A stretch of DNA of 51,016 nucleotides from Vibrio methylphosphonaticus (GCF_023634655.1 NZ_JAMKMS010000025.1:1-51016); one strand, 5' to 3'. Shown: positions 16,221 through 26,055, counted from the stretch's first letter. Notes: generated by a model from the letters alone, not told the origin. A program made the numbers and translations.

Positions 16221-16238
16221 TGTAACTAAAACTTTACG
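16221..16238 (+). promoter_or_regulatory. TyrR box upstream of aroG
   Basis: TGTAAC-TAAAAC-TTTACG matches the TyrR consensus TGTAAA-N6-TTTACA at 10 of 12 positions, with the invariant G and C 14 bases apart. It lies about 170 bp before the aroG start. E. coli aroG is repressed by TyrR with phenylalanine or tryptophan; similar control is inferred here. Confidence 0.6.
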
Positions 16239-16408
16239 GTGCGTCATTAATTAAAAACAGGGGGTAAATTTGCCTTTTTTTAAAATTAATGATTGCACTA
16301 TTTGTTGCAAGCAGATAAGTTACCAACAAAGAGCACGACATAAGTCACATAATGGAGTGTACATCGTGCTTGATAGTCGTAGATTCAAAGAATAGGAAGA
16401 AGTAAGCA

Positions 16409-17461
16409 ATGTTCCAAACTGATGATGTAAGAATTAATAAAGTAAAAGAACTCCTACCGCCAGTCGCGGTACTAGAGAAATTTCCAGCGACAGAAGTTGC
16501 TTCTTCGACAACCTTTAATGCACGCCAAGCGATTCATAATATTTTGACGGGTGATGATGATCGACTACTTGTGATTGTTGGTCCTTGTTCTATTCACGAT
16601 ACAGAAGCTGCAGTCGAGTATGGTAAACGACTAAAAACATTGCGTGATGAACTGGGCGATAAGCTAGAAATCGTTATGCGTGTCTATTTTGAAAAGCCAC
16701 GTACGACCGTAGGTTGGAAAGGTTTGATTAACGACCCGTATCTTAACGATACCTTTAAAATTAATGATGGTTTACGAATGGCTCGTAAGCTATTACTCGA
16801 CTTGACAGACATGGGCATGCCAACGGCAAGTGAATTCTTAGATATGATTACTCCTCAGTATGTGGGTGATTTAATCAGCTGGGGTGCTATCGGTGCTCGT
16901 ACTACGGAGTCGCAAGTACACCGTGAGTTGGCTTCGGGTATTTCTTGTCCGGTTGGCTTCAAAAACGGTACCGATGGTAATATAAAGATAGCGTCAGACG
17001 CTATTCGATCTGCAAGTGCTTCTCACCATTTCTTGTCTGTTACTAAGTTTGGACACTCTGCTATCATCGAAACTGCGGGCAATAAAGACTGTCACCTAAT
17101 CTTACGTGGTGGTAAAGAGCCTAACTATAGCGCAGAGCATGTCAGTGCCATTAAAGATGAGCTAACTGCATCAGGTTTACCTAAGAAGGTGATGATTGAC
17201 TTTAGCCATGCGAACAGTTCGAAACAGTTTGCTCGTCAGAAAGTCGTATCTGAAGATGTGTCAGCACAACTTGCTGCTGGTGAAGATGCTATTTTTGGCG
17301 TAATGATTGAATCTCACCTTGAGGAAGGTCGTCAAGATCTTGTCGATGGTGTTGCCGCTAAGTACGGCCAATCAATTACCGACGCATGTATTGGTTGGTC
17401 AGACACTGAAAATGTACTTCGTCAACTTGCAGATGCAGTTGTTGCGCGTCGTAACGCGTAA
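16409..17461 (+). CDS. aroG: 3-deoxy-7-phosphoheptulonate (DAHP) synthase, AroG type
   Basis: 350 residues, the family's usual length, colinear with E. coli AroG: VKELLPPVAVLEKFPATE, VGPCSIHDTEAAVEYGKRL, YFEKPRTTVGWKGLINDP, WGAIGARTTESQVHRELASG and MIDFSHANSSKQ. C62 in the GPCSIH loop and H in FSHANS are metal/active-site residues in the family. Condenses phosphoenolpyruvate and erythrose 4-phosphate, the first step of the shikimate pathway. Close similarity to AroG favours phenylalanine as the inhibitor, but this is inference. AGGAAG precedes the start; a TyrR box lies upstream and a terminator follows. Confidence 0.96.
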   Translation: MFQTDDVRINKVKELLPPVAVLEKFPATEVASSTTFNARQAIHNILTGDDDRLLVIVGPCSIHDTEAAVEYGKRLKTLRDELGDKLEIVMRVYFEKPRTTVGWKGLINDPYLNDTFKINDGLRMARKLLLDLTDMGMPTASEFLDMITPQYVGDLISWGAIGARTTESQVHRELASGISCPVGFKNGTDGNIKIASDAIRSASASHHFLSVTKFGHSAIIETAGNKDCHLILRGGKEPNYSAEHVSAIKDELTASGLPKKVMIDFSHANSSKQFARQKVVSEDVSAQLAAGEDAIFGVMIESHLEEGRQDLVDGVAAKYGQSITDACIGWSDTENVLRQLADAVVARRNA

Positions 17462-17514
17462 AGAATCGCACCTACGTTAGCTTCGTTAAAGTAGTTAACT
17501 AGAAAGCATTGAAT

Positions 17515-17551
17515 AAAGCCTCTATTAGCATTTAGCTTTGGAGGCTTTTTT
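17515..17551 (+). terminator. Intrinsic terminator of aroG
   Basis: AAAGCCTC and GAGGCTTT flank an 18-nt loop that contains a further weak stem; TTTT follows. Confidence 0.75.
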
Positions 17552-17614
17552 AATTGATCTTTACCGTATGTCATGTTTTAATTTTCACAAATCAGAACAC
17601 GATTAGGATTAATG

Positions 17615-18040
17615 ATGAAAAAGGGTACGCTGACTTCAGCAATGGTATTGGCTTTTGTTTGTACATTTTCAGTAACAAATTCAGCTTTCGCTGCACGGAC
17701 TAATGACGTATTTACATCGGAAGCATTGTGTAAAGCGGGGTTAGCTTTGGCTATAGATAAGCAACCGAGAGGAATTAACGCAAAAGGAGGCAAGCATTCC
17801 CAAGTACTGCTATCACTCAAAAATGGCCAGAACGATTGGGATTATCGTTGTGATGTTAATCGTGGTTCAAAAACGCTGAACATAGTCGCACGGGACATAA
17901 CGCGTAATGATGCTTATTTGAAGCAGGCAATTCGATACGATGTGAACAATGGTGGTCGCTCGGTCGAAGTGAAGATGAAAAGACGAAAAGGCAGTGTTAA
18001 ATCTGCACAATACCAAGCGTTACAGCTTAATAATAGTTAG
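17615..18040 (+). CDS. Secreted protein of unknown function
   Basis: 141 residues from the second of two adjacent ATG codons; AGGA lies 6 nt before this one and only 3 nt before the first (17612). A clear signal peptide (KKGTLTSAMVLAFVCTFSV, cleavage near AFA-A) precedes a basic mature domain with two cysteines (ALCKAG, YRCDVN) that could form a disulfide. I do not recognise the family. It stands alone between aroG and the MscS gene. Confidence 0.7.
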   Translation: MKKGTLTSAMVLAFVCTFSVTNSAFAARTNDVFTSEALCKAGLALAIDKQPRGINAKGGKHSQVLLSLKNGQNDWDYRCDVNRGSKTLNIVARDITRNDAYLKQAIRYDVNNGGRSVEVKMKRRKGSVKSAQYQALQLNNS

Positions 18041-18134
18041 TGTTGAGATTTAACTAAAACGCATGACATCTACCGATAATGAATGGGATGTTTTGGACTA
18101 GTGCTGTAAACAACCTTTAATTCGTGGCAGGCAG

Positions 18135-18175
18135 TATCAGCTCAATACGTGACAAGGTCACGTATTGAGCTGATA
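18135..18175. repeat. Perfect 19-bp inverted repeat after the secreted protein gene
   Basis: Arms 18135-18153 (TATCAGCTCAATACGTGAC) and 18157-18175 are exact inverted copies with a 3-nt loop. There is no T run on either side. It may serve as a terminator or 3' stabiliser of the converging genes. A 14-bp direct repeat, CAACGTATCACTTA, occurs twice close by (18199-18228). Confidence 0.7.
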
Positions 18176-18250
18176 AGTGGGTCTGTGATGCCTTAAGCAA
18201 CGTATCACTTAAACAACGTATCACTTACACACCTTACCAGAGCTATCGAA

Positions 18251-19381
18251 TTACTTGCTTATGATTGAGTTTGGAAAGGTAGAATTATCATTAGTGACTT
18301 CTGGATTTTCGGACAATGCGCTTGGGTCAAACTTCAACGTTTGAGTCGGGTAGGCGATATCAGCATCGTGCTTGTGAATAATCGCCATAATTTGCAAGAG
18401 CACATCTTGCTTTACTTCATGGTAGCGTGCCCAATTTACGGTTTTCGTAAACGCGTAAACAAAGAAATTGAGTGATGAAGTTCCAAAAGAATCGAAGTTA
18501 ACCATTAGCGTTTGTTTGCTATCGATATCGCGGTGGTTTTCTAGCATCGTTTTGATTTCCCCGACAACAACACTGACTTTGTCACCATCGGCATATCGTA
18601 GTCCGATGGTCTCAAAAATCCGGCGATTAAGCATACGAGAAGGGTTTTCAACAACAATATTGCTAAATACCGAGTTGGGGACGTAGAGTGGTCTCTTATC
18701 AAATGTTCGAATAATGGTCATTCGCCAGCCAATCCTTTCTACCGTGCCTTCAATATTACGATCAGGAGAGCGAATCCAGTCACCGACTTTAAAGGGGCGG
18801 TCGAAATAGATCATCATGCCGCCAAAGAAATTAGAGAGTAAGTCTTTAGCAGCAAGACCGACAATCAAGCCACCTACACCACCAAATGTGAGTAGGCCAG
18901 ACAAACTTAGTCCTAAAGACTGCATCACCGTTAAGACGCCAATGGTGATAAAAAACAGTCTCGCAACTTTTGCTATTGCTTGAACCGTCGTTTCGTCTCG
19001 CTTTTTTTGGGCGAGAACGCGCGTTTCCACGTTTTGAATCAGACCGAGTGAGATCCAGATAAAGGCGGCGATAACAAGCAGTAAATCCACTTGTTCAATC
19101 CACTGGTTATCAGTGTCAGAATACGCTGAAACGATTAAACCAATTGAAATGGTTGCAGGCCAGAGCCAAATTAAGGCGCTAATCGGTGAACGCACTGCTC
19201 GAATAAGCAGGTCGTCCCATTCTAAATGGGTGTGTTGTGCTAACGCTTCAAGACGACGATAGACCACCCTCCATATAACCCAAGCAATGAAGCTCGATAA
19301 CGTGATTAATAGGACATTACTTAACCAGTCATAACCAAATGATTGTATGTAGTTCTGCAGAACATCCATGGAACTGTTCAT
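18251..19381 (-). CDS. MscS-family mechanosensitive channel (YnaI/YbdG-like)
   Basis: 376 residues: about four or five membrane helices in the first 180 residues, then the MscS pore helix and beta domain, SGLLTFGGVGGLIVGLAAKD with NFFGGMMIYFDRPFKVGDWI directly after. The cytoplasmic part (TVERIGWRMTIIRTFDKRPL, then VPNSVFSNIVVENPSR) follows the YnaI type. It releases solutes on hypo-osmotic shock from the inner membrane. Single gene. Confidence 0.92.
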   Translation of the reverse strand: MNSSMDVLQNYIQSFGYDWLSNVLLITLSSFIAWVIWRVVYRRLEALAQHTHLEWDDLLIRAVRSPISALIWLWPATISIGLIVSAYSDTDNQWIEQVDLLLVIAAFIWISLGLIQNVETRVLAQKKRDETTVQAIAKVARLFFITIGVLTVMQSLGLSLSGLLTFGGVGGLIVGLAAKDLLSNFFGGMMIYFDRPFKVGDWIRSPDRNIEGTVERIGWRMTIIRTFDKRPLYVPNSVFSNIVVENPSRMLNRRIFETIGLRYADGDKVSVVVGEIKTMLENHRDIDSKQTLMVNFDSFGTSSLNFFVYAFTKTVNWARYHEVKQDVLLQIMAIIHKHDADIAYPTQTLKFDPSALSENPEVTNDNSTFPNSIISK

Positions 19382-19602
19382 ATTGATAAAACGCCTTTTG
19401 TGAACGATGACCTTCGTTAGTGTAGAGCCTGCTGAAGGTTTGTAATAGTCAGATAATACTGGATATTTAATTGGTTTTGTATTGAGTTGTCCCGTTTATC
19501 AATGTTGCATAGCGGGATGGACGTTAGATGAGGCTCTGCAATGTATGTTGAGGCGAGAAAATAGCTCAGCATATTGAGTAAACGAGAGGTGTCTAAAGAA
19601 TG

Positions 19603-19633
19603 AAAACTGGCTGCATATGTTGCAGCCAGTTTT
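19603..19633 (-). terminator. Terminator of the msrAB fusion gene
   Basis: Minus strand: AAAACTGGCTGCA-ACATA-TGCAGCCAGTTTT. It starts 13 nt after the stop of the msrAB gene. Confidence 0.88.
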
Positions 19634-19645
19634 GCGCGAGTGATA

Positions 19646-20785
19646 CTACTGATTAAATAGAGGTAAAAATTCGTCGTACCCAAGCTGAGCCAGTTTTGAT
19701 TTAGGAATAAACTTCATCGCCGCAGAGTTCATGCAATATCGTAACCCTGTTGGTTTAGGTCCATCTTTAAATACATGCCCAAGATGGGAATCACCAATAC
19801 GGCTTCTTACTTCGGTGCGTGGATAAATCAACTTGAAATCAGTAGTCGTTACTACATATTTATCATTAATTGGTTTAGTAAAGCTCGGCCATCCAGTACC
19901 CGATTTATATTTGTCCGTTGATGAGAATAGGGGTTCGCCAGTTACGATGTCGACGTAAATACCTTCTTTTTTGTTGTCCCAATATGGGTTATCAAACGGG
20001 CGCTCTGTACCGTCTTCTTGCGTGACGTAAAACTGGATAGGCGTTAACGTGCTTTCAATGATGTCTTGTGACGGCTTTACGTAACGCTTGGCATTGGTGC
20101 TACCATTTTTGTTGTCGATGAGCATTCTTAATGTCATCGGCATTTCTTCACGATCTTCACCAAAGATTTCATCTAAATATTGATCTCTGCCCGAGTTGTA
20201 GCGGTAGTATTTATATTTGAGGCTGCTTTTTTTATAGTAGTCCTGATGATAGTCTTCTGCTGGCCAAAATTCAGTGTAAGCAATCAGTTCTGTTGCAAGT
20301 AGCTTTTTAAAAATGCCCAGATCATCTATTTCCGACATAAACTCAGAAGCGACCTGCTTTTGCTCATTGTTGTGATAGAAAATAGCGGGTCTATAGTGAG
20401 CGCCTCTGTCAACAAACGAGCCTTTGCTGTCTGTTGGGTCAATATGTCGGAAAAATTGGTCCAAAACGTTTTCATAGCTGACAACGTCAGTATTGTATGT
20501 CACTTGAATGACTTCGATATGCCCAGACTTACCACTCGATACTTGTCTATAAGTTGGGTTTTCAAGGTCTCCTCCTGCGTAACCTGATACTACGCTGATC
20601 ACGCCAGGTAGTTTCTCCAAATCAGATTCAGTACACCAGAAGCATCCACCGGCTAGCGTGGCGACATCTGTATGTTTTGCGGTCATTGTTTTTGTCGAGT
20701 CCGCATTACCAGGTTGGCTTGTGAGCAAAAACAGCAGCGGAGTTGCTAGTACTGCAGCTACAAATAATTTTGAAAATGTTTTCAT
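19646..20785 (-). CDS. msrAB: Bifunctional methionine sulfoxide reductase MsrA-MsrB, exported
   Basis: 379 residues. A signal peptide (KTFSKLFVAAVLATPLLFLL) is followed by MsrA with the catalytic C48 in LAGGCFWCTE and GHIEVIQVTYN, then a linker and MsrB with SGTGWPSFTKPI, RSRIGDSHLGHVFKDG and the catalytic C351 in RYCMNSAAMKF. The order A then B with a leader suggests repair of both methionine sulfoxide epimers in the periplasm. A thioredoxin-like TlpA domain, present in the Neisseria version, is absent, so electrons must come from another protein. Single gene. Confidence 0.95.
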   Translation of the reverse strand: MKTFSKLFVAAVLATPLLFLLTSQPGNADSTKTMTAKHTDVATLAGGCFWCTESDLEKLPGVISVVSGYAGGDLENPTYRQVSSGKSGHIEVIQVTYNTDVVSYENVLDQFFRHIDPTDSKGSFVDRGAHYRPAIFYHNNEQKQVASEFMSEIDDLGIFKKLLATELIAYTEFWPAEDYHQDYYKKSSLKYKYYRYNSGRDQYLDEIFGEDREEMPMTLRMLIDNKNGSTNAKRYVKPSQDIIESTLTPIQFYVTQEDGTERPFDNPYWDNKKEGIYVDIVTGEPLFSSTDKYKSGTGWPSFTKPINDKYVVTTTDFKLIYPRTEVRSRIGDSHLGHVFKDGPKPTGLRYCMNSAAMKFIPKSKLAQLGYDEFLPLFNQ

Positions 20786-21104
20786 AAGGACCTCAATCGC
20801 TTAAACACCGTTCGTTCAATCTATAAGACAGGGGCAGTGAAGAAAAAATTTCAAAATGCTAAAACTATTGGTGGCGCACGGCCAGTGGCGCACGCCGATT
20901 GGCACCTTGATGGCTATCGACTACCCATTTGTTCATTTGTACGTAGCGATTAGGGTTTAGTCATTCAGACTTTGAAAATATTTTTGGTTCCAGTGGTTTT
21001 ATTTTATTTAGAAATGATAAGGTGACGCATCTATGGCGTAACAACGAGGAGTAAGCCGTTGTCTCGTCATACAAATACAATAATAGAATGAGTTAGAGGT
21101 CGAT
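20786..21104. other. 319-bp intergenic stretch between divergent msrAB and yhfA-like genes
   Basis: It must hold both promoters. A short direct repeat, GTGGCGCACG, occurs twice at 20871-20893. No gene or recognisable operator is seen. Confidence 0.4.
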
Positions 21105-21503
21105 ATGCAAGCAGAAGTTAAATGGGTAGACGGGTTTCAGTTTTTAGGTGAATCTCAATCTGGCCACACCATAGTGATGGACGGCAGTGGTGGGAAGAGT
21201 GCACCGAGCCCGATGGAAATGGTTTTAATGGCCGCTGGTGGATGTAGCTCTGTTGATGTCGTTGATGGCCTAAAAGGTGCTAATCAGAATGTCACAGGCT
21301 GCGTTGCTAAACTGTCGGCAGTTAGACGTGATAGTGCTCCAAAAATCTTTACTGAAATCAACATTCATTTTGAAGTCACAGGTGAGCAACTGGATGCTAC
21401 CGTTGTGGCTCAAGTCACCAAAGATTCTCTAGAGAAATATTGTTCGGTGTGCCTGATGTTAGGTGAAGGCATAGAGATGACCCATAGTTGGGAAATTGTT
21501 TGA
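21105..21503 (+). CDS. yhfA: OsmC/Ohr-family protein, YhfA-like
   Basis: 132 residues, the size of YhfA. Family hallmarks: PSPMEMVLMAAGGCSSVDVV with C47, and a second cysteine pair in KYCSVCLML (C113, C116). Ohr and OsmC use two cysteines to reduce organic peroxides; the YhfA branch has an extra cysteine and no settled function. Cytoplasmic. AGGT-like ribosome site before the ATG. Single gene. Confidence 0.88.
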   Translation: MQAEVKWVDGFQFLGESQSGHTIVMDGSGGKSAPSPMEMVLMAAGGCSSVDVVDGLKGANQNVTGCVAKLSAVRRDSAPKIFTEINIHFEVTGEQLDATVVAQVTKDSLEKYCSVCLMLGEGIEMTHSWEIV

Positions 21504-21598
21504 TAGAAGCGCGTGTTTATCTTTGACTAGGGAGTCGTCAGCCAAGTGATGTTTTTTTATCATACATACACTCGAGTCAATAATTTTTCATAGTAGGG

Positions 21599-22477
21599 AT
21601 GGAATTGAGCGTGCCGTTTAACCAACTGATTATCGTTTTGGGTAAACGCCTTAGTTGTGACCAACTTACTCTTGAGGGTAAATCGAGAGTAACGGCGTTA
21701 GCTAAATACGTATTAGAAAATGACTGTTCAAACACCATAGTTTCGTTTTGCGGTGGTGTGACAGCGAATCAATCAGTGTCTGAAGCGCGCTCGATGTATG
21801 AGTATTTTAGGCACCAATTATCAGAGCGTCATCTCAACAGCATCGGGGCGATTTTGCTAGAAGAGCAATCAACGAATACGGTTGAAAATGTTCTGCATCT
21901 TTCACAAGTCATTATAGAAAGCGGACTTATCACGCATGGAAGTCGCATACCCGTGCGCTTAATTTCTAACGATTACCACCTTAATCGATTAATAGAAATC
22001 CAAACACACCTTGATGAGCAAGGACTGTTGAAACTTTTGGTGGCACGATGCAAAGTTAAGGGGTTAGCGCTATCTATTCCCTATGATGTGTCACAACATA
22101 TTGCCGTACCTTATCCCTATAACACATTGCAGGGGCACGCTTTTTTAGCATTGGATGAGCTCACTACCTATCGAGTGTATTTGGAAGGGGTTGTCAACGA
22201 GGCTTTTGAACGTCCTCTTGCACTAGTGCGAAAAGTACCTTTTGATATAGCACTAGATGCCATAGCTCGTTTACATGAGTATGCGGTAACTGACGGTGAC
22301 GAATTTATGTTGCTTTCAATCAAAAGAATTGAGGATGCGGTGGGTACCACGACACCAGAGTGTAAACCAAAGCTGTTACGTGAAAAATTACGGTGTTTGC
22401 ACAAAACGCTCACTACGTTAAATCGTTATTTGGACCCTGAAAATACGCATAACTTACCTAAAGTAGTGTGCAGTTAA
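21599..22477 (+). CDS. DUF218 (YdcF/SanA-like) protein
   Basis: 292 residues. The first half has the DUF218 pattern: LIIVLGKRLSCDQLTLEGKS, IVSFCGGVTANQSVSEARSM, ILLEEQSTNTVENV and LISNDYHLNR, comparable to the E. coli YdcF fold that binds S-adenosylmethionine. The last 90 residues are helical and not recognised. No signal peptide or membrane helix, so cytoplasmic, unlike SanA and ElyC. A GTG at 21611 has better ribosome-site spacing (GGGATGGA) than the ATG at 21599, so the protein may start four residues later. Function unknown. Confidence 0.8.
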   Translation: MELSVPFNQLIIVLGKRLSCDQLTLEGKSRVTALAKYVLENDCSNTIVSFCGGVTANQSVSEARSMYEYFRHQLSERHLNSIGAILLEEQSTNTVENVLHLSQVIIESGLITHGSRIPVRLISNDYHLNRLIEIQTHLDEQGLLKLLVARCKVKGLALSIPYDVSQHIAVPYPYNTLQGHAFLALDELTTYRVYLEGVVNEAFERPLALVRKVPFDIALDAIARLHEYAVTDGDEFMLLSIKRIEDAVGTTTPECKPKLLREKLRCLHKTLTTLNRYLDPENTHNLPKVVCS

Positions 22478-22495
22478 GTTTTACTTAACTTCATG

Positions 22496-22516
22496 GCACC
22501 GGTGCGGCTCCGGTGC
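22496..22516 (+). terminator. GC-rich hairpin after the DUF218 gene
   Basis: GCACCGG-TGCGGCT-CCGGTGC, 18 nt past the stop; a second dyad AGTTAAGT-TTT-ACTTAACT (22472-22490) overlaps the stop codon. No clear T run, so termination is uncertain. Confidence 0.4.
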
Positions 22517-22638
22517 TAAGAAATGTGACCCAAATGCCTATAAGTTCATATAAATACGGAAATATTTGTTAATTGACTAGAAGCTCACTGTTCCTGTTCT
22601 ACACTCATTACTAAGTAAACTTTCGTTTAGCAAATGGA

Positions 22639-25600
22639 ATGGTGATGGTAAACTTTTGGAATAGCCTATCGGTAAAGCGTAAAATATTCACATTGGTAAT
22701 ACTTCCGGTATTGCTTATTGTCTATTTAGCTGCAAGACAAGTGAATACACTTAATATGCAGCTCTCCAATTTGGAAAAGGTTGAAGAACTTGTGTTGTTC
22801 TCACAAGTACTGTCTGATTTACAGTCTCAGGCGAATACGGCCAGGTTGTCTGATGCTCCAGTTAACACCACCCCACAGTATGATGCACTCATAAAATTAT
22901 CGAACACGCTGTTTTCTGACGCTGAACTCCAACACCTTCAAGGTCTTATCTCTGATTATCAAGAAAGTATCACTTCATTAAGTGAGGCGGCTGATGTTGA
23001 AGAAAAAAATGAGATAGTTGAATGGCAAGTCGATACCTATAAACAAATCCTATTGCTTCTTGAAAAAGCGCCTTATAGCGGCACATTAGCTGCAGTTGAT
23101 GGTCATATCACTGCCCTTGCTCAGCTAGAGTGGTTAATGTTTTGGGCTGATGAGGAGAATTGGCAAATACAACAGCTGATTACAACCGAAGAACGCAAAG
23201 ATGAGATCAAGGATGAAATACGCAGTTTGACCCTGAGTCAGCAACTGTTTGTTGAACGATTTGTCGCAATAAATGCAGACCCTCAACAAGTGGCGCTTTT
23301 GCTCGAAACGTTTTCGAATATCGCATTTGAGCAGAGTAGTGAGTTTCGTAGTGTATTACTCGCCACAGACCAAATTAGCGCCTCGAATGAAAGTGAGATC
23401 GATATTGGTTTAAGCGCACTAGCATTGCGATTAAACCTCTTACAATCGGTTGCGGATTCTATCGAGATACAATTACGTGATGAGATCAGTGGACTTGTAG
23501 CGACATTCGAACAAACTCGGGCCGTATTCTTTGCTGGCATTAGTTTGCTGACTGCCTTGGTCATTCTAACCGGGGTGAACCTCGCTCATCGTGTTATTAA
23601 AAACCTAAATTTGGTATTGAAGTATTTGGAAGGAGATGAACAAGAACAGAAAACGTCACTGAGTGCACGTGTTCGAGGTAATGATGAACTCAGCCGTTTT
23701 GCTCAAGAGGTGGAACGTCTGACTCTAGAAAGACAGGAGAGCCAAAAACGACTTCTTGAAGCGAAGGAAGATGCAGAGCAGGCAAAAGAAAATGCGATTG
23801 AAGCAAGTAAGGCTAAAAGTAGCTTTTTAGCCAACATGTCACACGAAATTCGTACGCCACTTAATGGGGTCATTGGCATATCTGAAGTACTCTCCGACAC
23901 GGATTTAACCGCAACACAAAAAGACTATGTAGACACGATAGAAACGTCCTCCCATCTATTGTTAAGCCTTATAAACGATATCTTAGACTTCTCAAAAATT
24001 GAATCTGGGATGTTACAGATAAATCCTCATTCGACTTCAATTCGCGAAACGATTTATGACATAGCGTCAATTGTTGCGCCAAAAGTGAAAGAAAAGGGAA
24101 TACAGCTAAATGTGGATATTGATTCAACGATTCCATTTAGAGTATTGGCCGATGACCACAGGATGCGTCAAGTGTTGATGAACTTCATGTCAAATGCGGT
24201 GAAGTTTACCAGCGAAGGTACTGTGACAATAGGCGTGCACCAATTAGAAGAACAGGACAATGTTGTCAGTCTAGTGTTTGAAGTCATAGACTCAGGTATT
24301 GGTATCGATGAAGCACGTCAAGCGAATATCTTTGAAGCTTTTGCTCAAGAAGATGACTCCACAACAAGACAGTTTGGTGGTACGGGATTAGGGCTAGCGA
24401 TCAGTACTCAGCTTATTGAGTTGATGGGTGGCAAGATCGAACTGGACTCAGAGAAAGGAAAGGGAAGCCGGTTCTACTTTAAGCTGGATTTACCTATTGA
24501 TGAACGGCACTACCAGCACCGCCACGAACTAAAATATGATGAATTAGTCATGGTGTGTGAAGATAAAGTGTATGAAGAGCGTATACGACGTGATCTCGAT
24601 TTTTATAATATTGATATCACAAGCGTTTCCTCAAATATTGAAGCTGTTCATTCAAAACTATCAGATAAGAAAACCGTAATTATCTACGTAGAAGGTGGGG
24701 ATGTCTCTTCCAAACGGGACGAAACGTATTTCTCTCAGCTCAATTCTGGCGCATCAGCTATATGTTTAATCAGACAGTTTGAAAGTACAAATAAGGATTT
24801 TGGTCGAAATATCAGTGCGCTCATTACTTATCCCTTGCTGGGAAGTCGGTTGCTTAAATCTATAGAATCTTGCTGTAAAGTCCTTGAGAAAGGTGAGATT
24901 GTTATTCAAAAAGAACAGATTAACGCGGGTAGTGTTCAGGTACTCTTAGTCGAAGATAATCTCGTTAACCAAAAAGTAGCGAGTTTACATCTTAAAAAGC
25001 TGGGTTACGGGTTTGATATTGCAAATAATGGGTTGGAGGCTGTAGAGCACTACAAGTCAGGCAAAAATTACAGTGTAGTATTGATGGATTGTATGATGCC
25101 GGTAATGGATGGGTTTACAGCAACCGCCGTAATAAGGGAATACGAGAGTACGGCAGGTTTACCTAAAACTCCGATTATCGCGCTGACGGCAAGTGTCGTA
25201 GACGATGATATTCAAAAGTGTTTTGATGCGGGTATGGATGATTATGTACCAAAGCCGTTTAAGGCAGACATCTTGAAACAAAAATTAGTGAGTGCTGTTG
25301 AAGTTAAACTCGAAAACATCGCTAATGTAAAGGCGATGGAAATTGAGGGTAAATCCACAGATGCTACTTCTAGCGAGTCATCTTCCCAGAGTGGAGATGA
25401 ACCTGCAGTCAGAGTATTGCTGGTCGAAGACAATATGGTTAACCAAAAAGTGGCGTCATTGCATCTTAAAAAAGCGGGTTATGATTATGTTATTGCTAAC
25501 GACGGACAGCAAGCGTTAGAAACTTTCCAAAGCGATTCAAACTTTGACGTGATTTTAATGGACTGCATGATGCCAGTGAAGGATGGCTTTGCCGCGACCA

Positions 25601-25776
25601 AGGATATACGAGATTACGAAAAACAAGAAGGGATGACTCCGACACCTATTATAGCGTTAACCGCGAGTGTCGTTGACGACGACATTCAAAAATGTTTCGA
25701 CGCGGGTATGGATGCATATGTACCTAAGCCTGTGCGTCGTGAAAAGTTATTTCATGAAATGAGAAACTTAATTTAG
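22639..25776 (+). CDS. Hybrid sensor histidine kinase with two C-terminal receiver domains
   Basis: 1045 residues. One membrane helix at about 15-31, a helical periplasmic region (about 35-290, all-alpha and possibly NIT-like), a second helix at about 295-313, HAMP-like segment, coiled coil, then HisKA with H402 in NMSHEIRTPLNG, HATPase (N box NFMSNAVKFTSEG, DSGIGI, GGTGLGLAIS), a degenerate receiver-like section, and two receivers with D817 and D975 in LMDCMMP. The receivers share long identical stretches (VNQKVASLHLKK, ALTASVVDDDIQKCFDAGMD), so one arose by duplication. No Hpt domain and no adjacent regulator; output must be elsewhere. Ligand unknown. Confidence 0.92.
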   Translation: MVMVNFWNSLSVKRKIFTLVILPVLLIVYLAARQVNTLNMQLSNLEKVEELVLFSQVLSDLQSQANTARLSDAPVNTTPQYDALIKLSNTLFSDAELQHLQGLISDYQESITSLSEAADVEEKNEIVEWQVDTYKQILLLLEKAPYSGTLAAVDGHITALAQLEWLMFWADEENWQIQQLITTEERKDEIKDEIRSLTLSQQLFVERFVAINADPQQVALLLETFSNIAFEQSSEFRSVLLATDQISASNESEIDIGLSALALRLNLLQSVADSIEIQLRDEISGLVATFEQTRAVFFAGISLLTALVILTGVNLAHRVIKNLNLVLKYLEGDEQEQKTSLSARVRGNDELSRFAQEVERLTLERQESQKRLLEAKEDAEQAKENAIEASKAKSSFLANMSHEIRTPLNGVIGISEVLSDTDLTATQKDYVDTIETSSHLLLSLINDILDFSKIESGMLQINPHSTSIRETIYDIASIVAPKVKEKGIQLNVDIDSTIPFRVLADDHRMRQVLMNFMSNAVKFTSEGTVTIGVHQLEEQDNVVSLVFEVIDSGIGIDEARQANIFEAFAQEDDSTTRQFGGTGLGLAISTQLIELMGGKIELDSEKGKGSRFYFKLDLPIDERHYQHRHELKYDELVMVCEDKVYEERIRRDLDFYNIDITSVSSNIEAVHSKLSDKKTVIIYVEGGDVSSKRDETYFSQLNSGASAICLIRQFESTNKDFGRNISALITYPLLGSRLLKSIESCCKVLEKGEIVIQKEQINAGSVQVLLVEDNLVNQKVASLHLKKLGYGFDIANNGLEAVEHYKSGKNYSVVLMDCMMPVMDGFTATAVIREYESTAGLPKTPIIALTASVVDDDIQKCFDAGMDDYVPKPFKADILKQKLVSAVEVKLENIANVKAMEIEGKSTDATSSESSSQSGDEPAVRVLLVEDNMVNQKVASLHLKKAGYDYVIANDGQQALETFQSDSNFDVILMDCMMPVKDGFAATKDIRDYEKQEGMTPTPIIALTASVVDDDIQKCFDAGMDAYVPKPVRREKLFHEMRNLI

Positions 25777-25809
25777 TAGTCAGCGCACCTGATATGAAAT
25801 AGAAATCAA

Positions 25810-25847
25810 ACTAAAAAAGCGCCTCTCCCACGAGGCGCTTTTTTAGT
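25810..25847 (+). terminator. Intrinsic terminator of the hybrid kinase gene
   Basis: ACTAAAAAAGCGCCTC-TCCCAC-GAGGCGCTTTTTTAGT, a 16-bp perfect stem with a T run on both strands. Confidence 0.92.
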
Positions 25848-26055
25848 GGTAATAAAACATGGTCGATCGCTTGAAAGCAGCGATCGTGGTCGATTTGCCG
25901 ATGCGTTGAGGGTTGTAGTATGCGAGCCCTCTAGAGGAGCCTGTTTGACGCTAATGACTAATAAACCTAAGGCTTTAAACTATAGCCGAAAAATGCCTGA
26001 ATGAAGGTCACTTCTATCTTCGGCGACACATTGATTAAGTTATAGAGTATAAGAA

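Noticed and set aside
16053..16247. Small minus-strand gene upstream of aroG
   Set aside because: No ribosome site or family match, and it covers the TyrR box region.
19417..19683. Minus-strand frame of 88 codons between msrAB and the MscS gene
   Set aside because: It overlaps the end of msrAB and its terminator hairpin; composition is not protein-like.
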